Source: Solicoccozyma terricola (lineage: Eukaryota; Basidiomycota; Tremellomycetes; Filobasidiales; Piskurozymaceae). Taken from it: a stretch of 64,000 bases of DNA. Location: positions 159,658 to 223,657 of the forward strand of contig BCLD01000016.1 in assembly GCA_001600875.1 (NCBI GenBank). The letters run 5' to 3'. The translations under genes and the position numbers were made by a program. Within the stretch, counting starts at the first letter, position 1. Every line of letters begins with the position of its first letter. Below, in pieces: positions 20,203-31,982 of the stretch. Under the pieces are notes generated by a model. That model had not been told where the DNA came from. It ran no database searches and worked only from the letters and a program-made list of their open reading frames with translations.

Positions 20203-23200
20203 CTACTGCTTGACGATGAAGGGATGCTTCAACAACTCATCAGCGTACGGTCGTCTCGTATGATCAATCTCAAATGTCTTTGTCAAAAAGTCCAATGCAT
20301 CCGATGATATATCTCCCGGAATGCTAGGTTTCGCTGATGATCCGATCTGCGGGAGGGGACCGTATCAAGCAGTCAGCTTCCGACAGCCAGCACTCGAATT
20401 TCAATGCATGTCCAACAATCCTTCCTCTCTCTCTCTCTCTCTCTCTCTCTCCCCCCCCCCCCCCCCCTCTCACTCACCCTGAACAGCGCCTGCATCTGCG
20501 TGAGGTCTGGCCACGGTCTTTGACCTGTCAACATCTCCACCACCAAACAGCCCACGCTCCATATATCCGCCTTTTTCGTATACGACGTCTGCTTGACAAC
20601 TTCCGGTGCCATCCAAAACACAGACCCTTGTAAACTTTGTCTCGATGGATTGGCGTTTCTCCCCGTAGTGCTTTTAATCCTCGTAGATAATAAATTATTC
20701 TCAATCTTTTTGGAGATTCCAAAATCTGCAATCTTGATACCTCCCTTGTTGTCGACGAGGATATTGGCGCCCTTGATATCACGATGGATGATATCACGTT
20801 GATGCAGGTAGTCTAGGCCGGTTAGAGTCTGCTTGATCCATCGTTGGACGAGTGCTTCTTCGAATGGACCGTATTTGTTCAAGAGGGAAGAAACGGTACC
20901 TCCAGGAACGTATTCCAAGAAAATGTTCAGGTGATGTGCGTCAGTGGATGAATCTGTGGCCGCGCGGGGGAGGGGGGGGGGGGGGGACACGTTTTGGTCA
21001 GCGAATGGTACACCAACACCTCAGATGAGGGCGCGGCGCAGTTCACCCACCCAGATACTGCACGATATGCTCGTGCTGCAAGTCCTTCAACAATTCGATC
21101 TCACGCTCAAGAGCCACGATCATTCCCTTTCGCCTCTCTGCTCCGTGACCAGAGTTGGTCTCACCGAGCTCAACCTGCTTGACGGCCATGAGTACACCGC
21201 TTTGTGCGTCTAGACCGAGGAATACTTGGCCGAATGAACCGGCGCCGAGAAGAGCACCTTTCATCCACTTGATGGAGCGTTTCGCTGAAGAGGGGGTTGG
21301 AAGAGGGCAAATTGTTTTTAGTTGGTTGTAATACCCTACGTAACACGGTTGAATACTCACATCCTGTGGAGGTGTACTTTTTTCCCTCTTCATCTTCGGG
21401 TTCCTCGATTTCAACTTCCTCTTCATCACTTGATTCCTCTTCCTCCGACTCATCATCTTCAAACACGTCGTCGTCCTCGTCCTCATCTTCACCTTCTCCT
21501 TGGGGTATCAAGCCTGGGCTCAACCCTTCACTGACTTGACGAGAGAACCTCGGAGCAGGGAACTGGTCCTCCACCGCTTCCTGCTCATCTCCATCATCCT
21601 CTTCATCCTCTGATTCGGCGAATGTGATGACGCTGGCTCGTCGTCGCTCGACCTCGGCCGTGATCTCATCGACTGTGAGCATGCTCGCCGCGTCGGATTT
21701 GCGACGATTACGACGGAAGGTCGACAGTACACTGTGACGACTGCGGTTGGAACCCCCAGAGCCACGGCGGGAGGTAGAGACCGAAGGTGGACGTCCATAT
21801 TTCGGAGAGAATACCTTGAGTGAGTCGGAGAGGCTCTCGGATTCCGGAACGAGAGCAGGCAGGAGAGGAGGTCGTTGAGAGATGGCCGGTTCTCGTGTCA
21901 CCTCGTCGCCATCCATGACATGCCTCGCCCGCCGCTCGTCATCTGTGGAGACAGACAACCGGGGGATGCCCTCCACCACGCTATCTTCCGGTATAGGGTC
22001 CGCCCCGGGCGGTGGGACATTTTTCAGCGACGATCCTCGACTCGCTCGAGATGAGCTGCCGACTGAGCTTGCTACGCTGAAACGTGACTGTGGTCGGTTT
22101 TCACCACTCGAGCTGTAGCTTGTCCGGTTGTCACTAGGATCACCTAACGTGCTGAGGCGGATCATGCTGTTGCGAGCGGTTTTCTCCAATTCCTTGCGCT
22201 TTGCCGATGGGAAATATTCCGCCAGATGGCTTGCGATGAGCTCGCTGGGAGGACGATGGCCAAAGAAGTTGTACATCTTCTTGCCACGATTTGCAAGGAA
22301 GGATCCTGTCGTCGAGGGGGAGATCCGCGCTATCGATGACGATGACTGAGCCGGTGCAGCCTCCTGCACCTTGCCTGCGGGCATGACATTGCTCATCGGA
22401 ACACCCAGGCCGGACATGATGCTGACCATACTGGCGCGGTTCATCTGCTTGGTGGCGCCATTATGGGTAGGGGATCGGTGCGTGCGTTCGCCCTTACTTC
22501 CCAGCCGAGGCCCAGGGAAGTAAGTAGGGGACTTGGGGGAAGTGGGTAGTGGCGGGGCATCGCCTAGGAAGCCTTCGATGTTCTTCCGGTGGTTGAGTTT
22601 GCGACTGCGGCGGAGGATGAGGCCGTTGCCACGAAAGGGATCGCCGAGCCGCTCGTGGCAGAGGGACAGGACGGCGGCTTCAGAGAGCGGTTGGGCTGTA
22701 GAGATGATGAGACGGTCAGCCTTATAGCGATGCTTGCGTGGTTTCGAGCTCACTCACACTGTCCCTCCAGATATACGCCCCACCCATCCAGCTCCAGTCC
22801 CGACGACCCATTGCTCTCGCTCTCGCTCTCACTGCTTTGTACTGGCTCCCCAGTCATTCGCCACTTGCCAAACTTCCTCAGCGCCTTTTCCAACACCTCG
22901 GCGCCGGCTTCACAATCCTCAAAATTGATGACGCGGGTGGTGCCGTCTTCCGCGTTGATAAATTTGACTGTTCTCCGACGGACGTCATCGAGTGACATGG
23001 ACGACGGAGATCCAATGTCGTTGGACTCGGAACGTAATCGAGCTGTCATGGGAACGTCGGGACCGCTGTAATGTGACTCAAAACGGCGCGAGTGGCCTGA
23101 TGGTTCTCCAATTGTTGGCGTCGTCGACCCACTGTAGAAAGCCTCCCTAGATGGTGATATGCCTTGTTCATCCTGCACATTATTCGTCGCAGTCTGCGGG

Positions 23201-25071
23201 GAGTGAAGCGGCATGCCGAAAGCGTCCTTTGTTGGCGAACTCGAATTGTTACCACCAGATTGAGTTGCGAGATGATTCCGCATAGGCGGCAAGGTATTCG
23301 ACCAGGTTGCTTGATTAGCATAAGGATGGGTAGCAATACCTCCCGTGGATCCCGACCTTGAAAAGAACCTAGACTTTGTCGGACTGATTGCAGTCTTCGC
23401 AGTAACACTCCCCGTTTTCCGATGAGCTGGACTCGCCACCGCTCTCAAATCTACACTCGAGGTTGGTTCATGACTTCGATTGACCAAGTTCGAAGAGGGA
23501 GTCTCCACCTTCCTATCCATACTCTGGCCAGAAGGAGCAGGTGGAAGTGGCCTATCGATGTATGGCAGTGGGTCAACGCCTCCGCCACCAACATGCGCAG
23601 GTGAAGGTGATCTTCTTCCGTACGGTTGAGAAGGTGGCATCATGGAATCCGGTGATGCGACCGAAGGTGAACCTGCGCCGCCGATGATCCTCGATCCTAA
23701 TCCAACAGGAGGCGGCACACTCCCAACAGCCGCTTGCATCGTCCCTAATCCTCCGACATTTTTATCTCCCAATCCAGCAGAACCTCCTCTCACCGTATCA
23801 TTCGAGTAACTTGAAGGACTACTCGATGTAGAATCCGTTGAAACTTGATGACTTGCACCTCCGGTCCCAGAACCACTCCGCGAAGAGCCTGTGGATCTAG
23901 CGGACGCCAAAGGTCCTACCACGTTGAGCGGGATAACCACACTTGACGCGATCCCGGGTCTCACGTTGTCCGTCCCGCTTGAAGTTGAAGTCGAACTGGT
24001 CCCAGTCCCAGGAGCAGCCGTCGTACTTGACAACGACGTCTTTTCCAGATGTAACGGTGGTGGTCGAACTGCATTCAACCTTCTCATCGGTCCACCCTGT
24101 CTTGATCTATCCAGACTCGCATTGGAATCTTCAAGCAATCCATCAGGACTGGTAGGACTCGTCGCGAAGGCATAAGGTGAATTCCGACCATCTTGAGGTA
24201 TAATACCTGCAGGGGAAACTGCTGTTGATCCACCATTAAGACGGAATTCGATCCCTCCAGCTGATGATCCGAAATCAGATTCGATTGAATTCGCCGTGCC
24301 AGGTGCTTGTAGCCTGCTTGCCGTCATACCAGTCATCTGACCTCCTACCCAACCTCCTCTACTCCATCCAACTCCCAATCGATCGCCGGGGTTGGTACAT
24401 CTTCTCTTCAATTCTCTTATCGCACCTAACAATCTGACCCTATCCCCAACTCTCGTTATTCCCATTTCCTTCAACTCATCCGCTCCAATTTCTAAGATCA
24501 CACCTCCCGCGCCGGTTATGTGATTCTGTTCAAAAATATTCACGTAATCTGAACACCTATGTAATGCGAGGAATTGCGCGATTTGCGTAGGTCCCCATGA
24601 TAGGAGATAGGAATGGAAGGTGGGGAAAGTCGTTGGGTGTTGATAAAGCGGTGGTGTTGTAGCTCTTCTCCCACCAACCCCAGTCGTAACACTCGATGAA
24701 ACAGAACTTGCAACGGTCGACGTACTCCCATCCATCCCCGAACTGAGCGTCGAGTCAAAGCTCGAATTTGACACCGAGTGGGAGTATGAACCTCTCCCAC
24801 GATCAATCAAGGAAGGAGCAGTAGCTGATCTACTCGGTCTTGGAGCTTCACTTTCGGTTACACCGCCGTTCCCTCCAGCGGCGGGTAAAGGACCACTACC
24901 TTGATGTAGACGGTCGCGTGAAGGGTGTTCGCGTAGTCGTGGGGAAGTCGTATTGCGAGGACGGTTTGCTGGGATGGTGGTAGTGGTAGTGGTAGGCGAC
25001 GATGACCGTCGCGGTGGAAGTACAGAGGTAGACATGTTGAGAGAGTAGCTCGGGCGTGGTATCTGTGACAA
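20203..25071 (-). CDS. STE11: MAP kinase kinase kinase Ste11/Byr2 type (SAM, RA-like, kinase)
   Basis: This MAPKKK of the pheromone/filamentation cascade phosphorylates a Ste7-type MAPKK. Exon 1 encodes about 770 residues. It has a Ser/Thr-rich start, a SAM domain near residues 150-227 ([20 protein letters not shown] then [20 protein letters not shown]), a long disordered region, and a Ras-association-like segment near residue 690 ([20 protein letters not shown]). Later exons give an acidic stretch and the kinase: [19 protein letters not shown], Lys in [59 protein letters not shown] and [20 protein letters not shown]. It ends KHPFIVKQ, stop at 20203-20205. The combination of SAM, RA-like and kinase regions separates it from Bck1 and Ssk2. 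A second Met at 25035 is an alternative start. Confidence 0.93.
20425..20467. repeat. (CT)n followed by poly-C in a STE11 intron
   Basis: A CT dinucleotide run continues into about 17 C. On the coding (minus) strand this reads as poly-G then GA repeats just after the 5' splice site. Confidence 0.9.
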
Positions 25072-25466
25072 ACAATGTCGTTTGAGCTATAGTCGGAGTG
25101 ACGACAATGGATCACGCACGAACGTTCACGTCACGAATGGAAGACTGGGACATGCGGAGAGGGACTCCGTGTGGGGACCATCGAAGCTGTGACGGATAGA
25201 TTGAACGATGCAAGGACTTATCATCCAAGCTAGTGAGCCGCTACTGTTCGTGGCTTTGGGACAATGGCGGCGAACGACGGCGGGCTACATTCGCCGGACA
25301 CGGACATGAAAAAGATGGTATGTCCGTGATGTCCGTCGCGCGTGGCACTCTATCAGTGACTAACTTTGTATCCTATCTCTTCTCGCCACTCGGTAGGCCA
25401 CAACGACCACTGTTTCACCACCACTGCTGTCGTATCCACCCTACAACACCACCACGAAACTCAGAA
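25072..25466. promoter_or_regulatory. divergent promoter region of STE11 and the coiled-coil gene
   Basis: These 395 bp separate two divergent start codons. The motif GGACA/TGTCCG recurs at about 25300-25340 (GGACACGGACATG, TATGTCCGTGATGTCCGTCG). A similar cluster is found at 43380-43432 upstream of the mitochondrial Hsp70 gene. Function is unknown. Confidence 0.45.
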
Positions 25467-26514
25467 ATGTCCAGTACACTATCCAACCCTCTCTACGGAG
25501 CCTTGCTCGCCGCCGCTCAATACGTCATCGAACATCCTCCAACCCCTACCTCACAGCAGATTCCCTCTGCGGCAATCCAAGGTGTTGGTCGAGGTGAGGG
25601 ATTTCACTCTGATACTTGTTACTCGCCACTAAATGGTCCTTCGTCTTTGGATATCAAGCTCCAAACTTTCCCACACCAGCTCCTACTCAGGACTCGTCGT
25701 TCTCAAGTCAAGCCGATGGAACACCAGATCAAGTTCCACTTCCAAGTTCGGATCTTGGAGGTGTATCTCCCCCACAGAGCTCCCCAATCTCAGCTTCATG
25801 TGAATCCCTATTGAATCAATTCACACCCACAACGCGAAGTCCGTCATCCACTCCTTCGGCTCGCACCATCGGTGATGATCACAACCTCAACACTCAAGAC
25901 ATCGCCGCCGCCGTTGCAGCTATTTTACAACCACAACTTGAGGCTCAGCGGGCTGAAATTCAACAGTTGAAGGAGGGTATGCAGGTTAGTCTTGAAGCGT
26001 TGAAGGAAGATTTTAGAGTCAAACTTCAGAGCTCGAGGGATGAGTGTAAGGACCTTCAACGCATGTTTGACGACATGAGGGCTGAGCTTCAACGCATGAG
26101 GGATGAGAGTAAAGCCGATCTTCAACAGATGTCTAATAACATCACGGCTGAGCTTCAACGCAATACGGAAGCTATGACCCGAAAATATGAAGAGTTGCGA
26201 AACGAAATACGACGCGACTTTCCGCTTAGCCAAGTCAATATCCCCGCCGCGCAAACCAAACGGAGCATGGGGGATTTCAGAGGTTTTCATGAAGAGATAG
26301 AAGGTTTTTCAAAGGGACAGGGGATGCCATTGCTGCATTCAGTGACATACCCACAGAGAAGATGGGCGCTTATACATCTGAATTGATAAAGATTCAAGGT
26401 TATATCAAAAAGGTAGAGTATGGCCTTGAAGCAATGGCGGCCTGGATCCATGAAACTCGTCTTGAAGTGATCCAAGTGACGGCAAGGTTAAAGAAATGCA
26501 AACCTCTAGCTTGA
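25467..26514 (+). CDS. coiled-coil protein of unknown function, apparent frameshift
   Basis: I do not recognise this protein. Exon 1 (MSSTLSNPLYGALLAAAQYV) splices at about 25594/25670 to APNFPTPAPTQDSSFSSQ. A Ser/Pro-rich region is followed by a long heptad-like region from about 25880 to 26220, with units such as LEALKEDFRVKLQSSRDEC and MRAELQRMRDESKADLQQMS that suggest a dimeric coiled coil. The open frame then changes at the T5 run 26305-26309. One frame ends at 26386 with an unlikely tail. The frame reached by adding one T continues as FKGTGDAIAAFSDIPTEKMG and VEYGLEAMAAWIHETRLEV to the stop at 26512-26514. I extend the gene to that stop. The break could be a sequencing indel or a real inactivating mutation. 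Confidence 0.6.
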
Positions 26515-26863
26515 CATCCCTGTAGTATGAAGCTTACAGGACTGCTACAGACAATGAAACATATCAGCCCTACCTTGTAACAATACTCTGCTGCTATTAT
26601 TCTCAGCTGTGTGCACCTCCACTAGTCTCATGAACCTGTCAGCCCTTTGAAGACGTCGCCTTGCCACCCACATGATCCGGAGATTGAATTCGATGTCCGT
26701 TATTCCAGAAAATCCCATTTGTTTGCTTTTCGTCAACACCGTCCGAAAGCCCATCGCTCATACGTTCTTCAGCGTCAGTCAGTGGATGTCTCTCCTCGGC
26801 ATCCCATTCTCCACCTGCACACTTCGACTCGGACGCAACATTGTCATCAGTTCCTTCAGGACC
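26515..26863. other. intergenic, possible 5' leader of the DUS1-like gene
   Basis: An open frame continuous with the DUS1-like gene begins at ATG 26672 and includes MSLLGIPFSTCTLRLGRNIV. It could be an N-terminal extension, but the better start context is the ACCATG at 26864. Confidence 0.5.
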
Positions 26864-29152
26864 ATGTCCTCTCTCGCTGTAGAGCCGCCACATGCAGGTC
26901 CATCCCGTTCCTCGCCTCCTCCATCGACCAACGGCCATTCAACCACATCCGACCCTACATCCAAACCCAAACTGCACGGCTATGATTTCTACAAATCAAT
27001 CGGAAGTCCCAAATTCGTGGTCGCTCCGATGGTTGATCAATCGGAACTAGTACGTTGTCGTTTTCATTCCGGACGAGACAGGGATGGAGCTGATTGAGGA
27101 CTCTGATAACAGGCATGGAGACTCCTCTCACGTTCTCCGCTTCCTCCCTCTCTTCTAGCCTCGCCCGCCAACTCATCCAACACACCACAAACCTCCACGG
27201 CCTCATCCAACCTCCCACTCGGTGCCGCCCATTTGACATACACGCCAATGATCAACGCTAGACACTTTGCCATGGACTCTTCCTCTGGTGGAAGCGATAC
27301 CAAGTATACTGAATCCAACTTCAATCGGGAATGTGGTGAAGAAGGATCAGAAGAATTGTTAGCTGGATTAGATGTTTCTGATAGACCGTTGATCGTTCAA
27401 GTAAGTTTCTCTCTTGATATCGTAGGTCAGCAGGGAGGGCTAAAATGTTGAAATTCGCCCTCTGCCTCCTAGTTCTGTGCAAATGACCCGGATCAACTCC
27501 TTAGAGCTGCCAAGAAAGTAGAGGGAAGATGTGATGCCGTTGATATCAACCTGTGAGTGCTGGTCCCCATCGGCAGTGAGATTCAAGGCTTTTACAGAAC
27601 CTGACAAAGGATGAAACAGCGGTTGTCCTCAACATATAGCAAAACGTGGTAAATACGGCTCATTCCTACAAGAAGAATGGGAATTGATTGCTACGATGAG
27701 TAAGCCCTACTTCCCTTCCTTCCCGGAACACTCCATCATTGAAACTAACCCCAGCCTTCCAACCCTCTTCGCGACAGTATCGACACTTCACAAAAACCTC
27801 TCTATCCCTGTCACAGCCAAATTCCGAATCTTCCCTGATGTTAACAAGACGATCGAGTATGCGCAGATGATGGAAAAGGCTGGAGCTAGTATTTTGACGT
27901 GTCATGGACGGACGAGAGAGATGAAGGGGCATAACACGGTGAGTGTTTGAACGGGAGAGAGAGAGAGAAAGAAAGAAAAGAAAACTCGAAAGACTGATGT
28001 ATATGCGTGCACACAATACAGGGTCTTGCTGATTGGGAACAGATTCGAATGGTCAAACAGGCCGTCAAAGTACCGGTGTTTGCGAATGGGAATATTTGTT
28101 ATAGAGAAGATGTCGATAGATGTTTGGAGATTACAGGAGCGGATGGAGTGATGACTGCCGAGGTGAGATCGAGCCCGCGAGGTTTATTTGTTCTCGGAGT
28201 GAGCTGATTCTCCATTGAACGAACGTTTCACAGGGAAATCTCTCAAATCCAGCGCTTTTCCTCCCTGTTGATCACCCACATGCATACCCACCATCTCACA
28301 TCCTAGCTTCTCGATACATTGACATTGTCACCTCGCTTCGTACACCTACCAATAGCTCGGCTATCAAAGCGCATTTATTCAGGATGATGCATCATGTGCT
28401 TGAGAGGGAGACGGATTTGAGGGATAGGTTGGGACGATTGGCGGGGTTGGATTTGGATGAGGCGAGAGAGATTGTAGAGGAAGTGAGGCAGAGGACAGAG
28501 GTGAGTATTGATGAAGATGTACCAGGAGGTTGGTGGTATTCACGCTGATGTTGTGTGTTTGGGGGGTGTCTACTAATCCATCCAGAAAGCAACAACAGAC
28601 GAACCAATCACGGCCTTCCCACCACCTTCGGATTCATCCACCCATCTCAAACGAATCCCATATTGGGCCTCCCAACCGGTTGTCCGTCCATTACGCATCG
28701 ATCTCGCCGTCAACACCAAGGGACCACACGACGCCATGACCGATCTAGTCGAACATGGAACATGGGAAGAACGAGTGGTAGCCGACGACGTTGAATCACC
28801 TAGTGTTCAACGACCAATTCAACCAAAATCAGCTGAATGCGTGTTATGCAGTAACATTGCCGCTGGCCAATGTTCTCGTCACGCATGTCTCATCCATTGT
28901 CGTGCGCTCGGGAAAACAGAGGTCGATCCAGAGTATCCACAGGAACAAGCATTGAAAGAAGCGGCATCAGGTGGCTTAGCTGGTCTAGGCTGTGAGGCCC
29001 ACGAGGATAAATGTAATAAGCGGAAAGAGAGGAGAGTGGAGAAGAAGCAGAATAGACAGAAGGGGAAACGGAAGATTGGGGATGATGTTCCGTTGTCTCC
29101 TGTAGCCGGGAAGAAGCAGAAGATGAACGTGGGAGTGGACGGGGTGCGTTGA
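26864..29152 (+). CDS. DUS1: tRNA-dihydrouridine synthase, Dus1-like
   Basis: This flavoenzyme reduces uridine 16/17 in the tRNA D-loop to dihydrouridine. After a Ser/Pro-rich N-terminus come [21 protein letters not shown] spliced to [24 protein letters not shown] and [19 protein letters not shown]. The catalytic-Cys segment is [18 protein letters not shown]. Further pieces are [44 protein letters not shown] and [18 protein letters not shown], together typical of the Dus1 family. A loop of roughly 28 residues rich in Ser/Pro/Asn is inserted after RSPLPP. The C-terminal exon has a Cys/His cluster ([21 protein letters not shown]) that may bind zinc and a Lys-rich tail. At least six introns. Start taken at 26864; 26672 is possible. 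Confidence 0.92.
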
Positions 29153-29488
29153 AAGTAGCGTAGCGAGGGCGGGGTCGGGGGGTTACGTAACCGGGTGCCT
29201 GGCACTGTGCCACCGTGCGCTGTGGCCCGAGAGTGATCCCCCGCATCCCCGCTCTCGCCCGGTAGATCGGCCCAAGTCGGAGTAGCCGGCGTTGCGCTGT
29301 AATCGAGTATCAATATCCGCGGATTGCCCCCGCCCCCAAGGTAATGGAGCTCCATCCGTTATAACCACCCACCCACCCCCCCGGATCAATCGTTCTTCCT
29401 CCTCCAGGCCAGGCGTATAGTATACCGCATCCACATCCACAACCCACTCCATCATCCCTCCCACAACAACAACAACCACCATCACATC
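29153..29488. other. intergenic / presumed promoter, no gene seen
   Basis: GC-rich at first, then C-rich with CAACAACAAC just before the start codon at 29489. No protein signature was found on either strand. Confidence 0.5.
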
Positions 29489-30251
29489 ATGCCTCAACCA
29501 CCCATTTCCTTGGAGAAATTCCTCGCTGTGAGTATGGGTTGCGTGAAGGATGGCTGGTGAGGGAGGCGTCGCGTCACTCACCCACGATCTACCTCTTGTC
29601 CATTCTTTCCCTCATCCCCCGCTCCCCGTCATCCTCGTCATGCCCGCTATTACCCACCCACCCTCCAATCTCTTCATCCTTCCATCCCCAATCTTCCCCA
29701 ACACCCCCCACCCCCCCACTTGCCACTACCCACTACCCACTACCGACTTCCCACTTCCCCACCAACGCACGAATACCTCTCAGTCCCCACTTCCTCCAGT
29801 CCGTGAAGCATTCCCACCAGGAGGAGGTGCAACAGGTGTTAAACAAGACTTTCAAGGTCATTTAGAGGGAGTCAGTAAGATTGATCGATTTGATGATTTG
29901 GTTCAGGGATGTAAGTTCGGTGGTTCGGGGGGCGAAGGGGCGGGGAAATGATACATCGAACTGACGTTTGGACGAACGATTGTTTTCATTTGTTGGGCTT
30001 ATTTGTACCGTGGATTTTTCTTTTCTCTGTTGGTTAGACATCGATTCACTCCCGGATAAATCCCTTCCACCTCATCCGATTCATCCATTCCCTAGTTTTG
30101 TATCGGTAACTAGGGAACTAAGTGGTGTCGTTAAGAATGCTCAGGATGTTCAACAATGTGAGTGTGTCGAGAGTATTACCGTTCCGATGTGAAGAGAGAA
30201 GAGGGGGGGAGAGAGAGGGCCAAACGCTGATTCTGTTGGTTTGATCCCCCT

Positions 30252-30318
<67 letters not shown>

Positions 30319-31441
30319 TATCCGCTCTCAAAGGATACGAACAAGGTATCGATTTCGAACGTCTAGATGGACAATCGAAAGAGAATGGGAAGAAAGGTGC
30401 AAAGGAATTGGATAGGGCTGGATATGAGTCTGTGAGTTTATATATGATGCGGTGTTCAATGGAAAGAGGGGGGTGGAGCAGTTGACTAAATGGCGGGTTT
30501 TTTGTTCGTTTTGTTGCGGGGGAAAAGGACGGTGGAGAGGAACCAATTCAGAAAACACCGTCTAGCGCTCAGTTGCAAGGTGTTCCTTCGTTTGGATGGA
30601 GATTCTCAAAGTCGCCAATGGGTGAGTTCGGAGTATACCCTCGGGTTTATGTGTTTTTGCGGGGTGTTGATGATGTGTGTTCTCCCGCTCCGTGATAGGA
30701 TCCGGTGAATTCCTCTTGGTTGAGGAGAGTAAACCGGAACAAGTTTTGTTGGTGGTTAGGACTATCAATTCATCAGCGTTCTCTACTGAGGATTGGAATG
30801 AATTTGTTGTTGATGTGAGTAACATGACGCTGGGTTGTCGTTTCCGTTTTTCATTGCTAAACGTCTCAATGTGAATTTTCCCCCTCTTTCACAGGGTCCA
30901 TACCACTACAACACGAAATCCAAGGCATCATGGTACTGGTCTCGAAAATACCGAGCTTCCAATCGACTCGGATGTCGTTACTTTGCCTTTACCGATTATC
31001 AACGATGGTCATTCGGAGTATTTTCAGAGGATCGTAAACATGCTAATATATCACCCGTGATGAGTTTGAGTGCTGGACAAGGTGGGAAAGGTGTTAGTGT
31101 GTTGGAAGCGCTGTTTTATTGGTGTAGGTCGGCGGCGGGTGAGAAAGGAGGTTATCAAGTTGTAAGTGTTGAGCGCAACCGAATTCTGGCGAAGCGAGAA
31201 TTCAGTTGTCTTGAGATGCCAGGTATACTGAATATGGATTGCGTTGCGTTGCGTTGCGCGCAACAAACAGGAAAAGAAAGACGTGACCTCTCTACCTAAA
31301 CCATTCGCTGATAACCCACCGAGACGTTCGAATTCCATTAAAGGAGATGGAAAGTCTGGTGGGAGGCTGACCCAAGTCAAAGTTGCGAATGAAAGTGATG
31401 TGAGTTCCGAGGCAAAGTGGTGTGTATGTGTATTTGTTTGA
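29489..31441 (+). CDS. unknown fungal protein, multi-exon
   Basis: I cannot assign a function. Exon 1 starts MPQPPISLEKFLA. Later exons read REAFPPGGGATGVKQDFQ, SLPDKSLPPHPIHPFPSF, FERLDGQSKENGKKGAKE, QKTPSSAQLQGVPSFGWR, SGEFLLVEESKPEQVLLV, TINSSAFSTEDWNEFVVD and GPYHYNTKSKASWYWSRKYR. The aromatic-rich segment continues as GCRYFAFTDYQRWSFGVFS and VSVLEALFYWCRSAAGEKGG. The alternating pattern around YWSRKY..RYFAFTDYQRW looks like a conserved core of basidiomycete hypothetical proteins, but that is recollection of style, not a search. The C-terminus is basic and Ser-rich, stop at 31439-31441. The intron at about 30153-30340 contains 66 C in a row, and its exact acceptor is uncertain because the nearest AG would create a stop. 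No signal peptide or membrane segment is seen. Confidence 0.65.
30253..30318 (+). repeat. 66-nt poly-C tract in intron
   Basis: An uninterrupted run of 66 C ends about 17 bases before the first candidate 3' splice site. It lies within the intron of the unknown gene at 29489-31441. Its true length in the genome may differ. Confidence 0.92.
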
Positions 31442-31982
31442 GTCGTGTTTGCTGATGGGAAGGACGACGGATGATAGATTGAAGAGAGTGACGTTGAGCT
31501 TGCTTGAAACCTCGTGGGATTCCGAGAGAAGTACTGGGTATTTTGTTTTTAACATTTAACATATTTGGTTGTGTTTGGTTTCTGCGAAAACGTCTTGCGC
31601 TCTGTGGGGAAATTGATAAAACATGGGATATATTGCAAGAAACAATGTACTACTATTACTTTTGATACGGCACCAAGAGAGCAGCAGGCAGCAGGCAGCA
31701 GGCTGCTAGCAGCCACCAGGGATCGAATCCATTCGATCGGGGGTTCGGACACGCGGGGATCATGTCCGGGAGTGTCACGTGGACCAGTTCGTGGTAGTAG
31801 TACCAGGCCATGACTGCAGTCAACATCCACCACCACCAACGTCCATCAACGTAATCTCACCGTCACAGCAGCATCACAGTCGTGCAGCTCGCTTCATTCC
31901 CCGCGACAATCTCGACTGTATCTACTCTTGTCACTACAGTCGGTCTTCCGGTGAGAGGTGTGGTGAAACACGACGCAACAAC
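31442..31982. promoter_or_regulatory. intergenic region upstream of RPB9
   Basis: A CACGTG core (TGTCACGTGGACC) lies at about 31778-31783, some 200 bp before the RPB9 ATG. A GCAGCAG run occupies about 31680-31705. A GATCGAATCC stretch at about 31720 resembles a tRNA B box, but no tRNA fold is present. Confidence 0.5.

Noticed and set aside
31715..31790. Possible tRNA from a GATCGAATCC B-box-like word
   Set aside because: No matching T-stem complement, A box or acceptor stem could be found around it on either strand.
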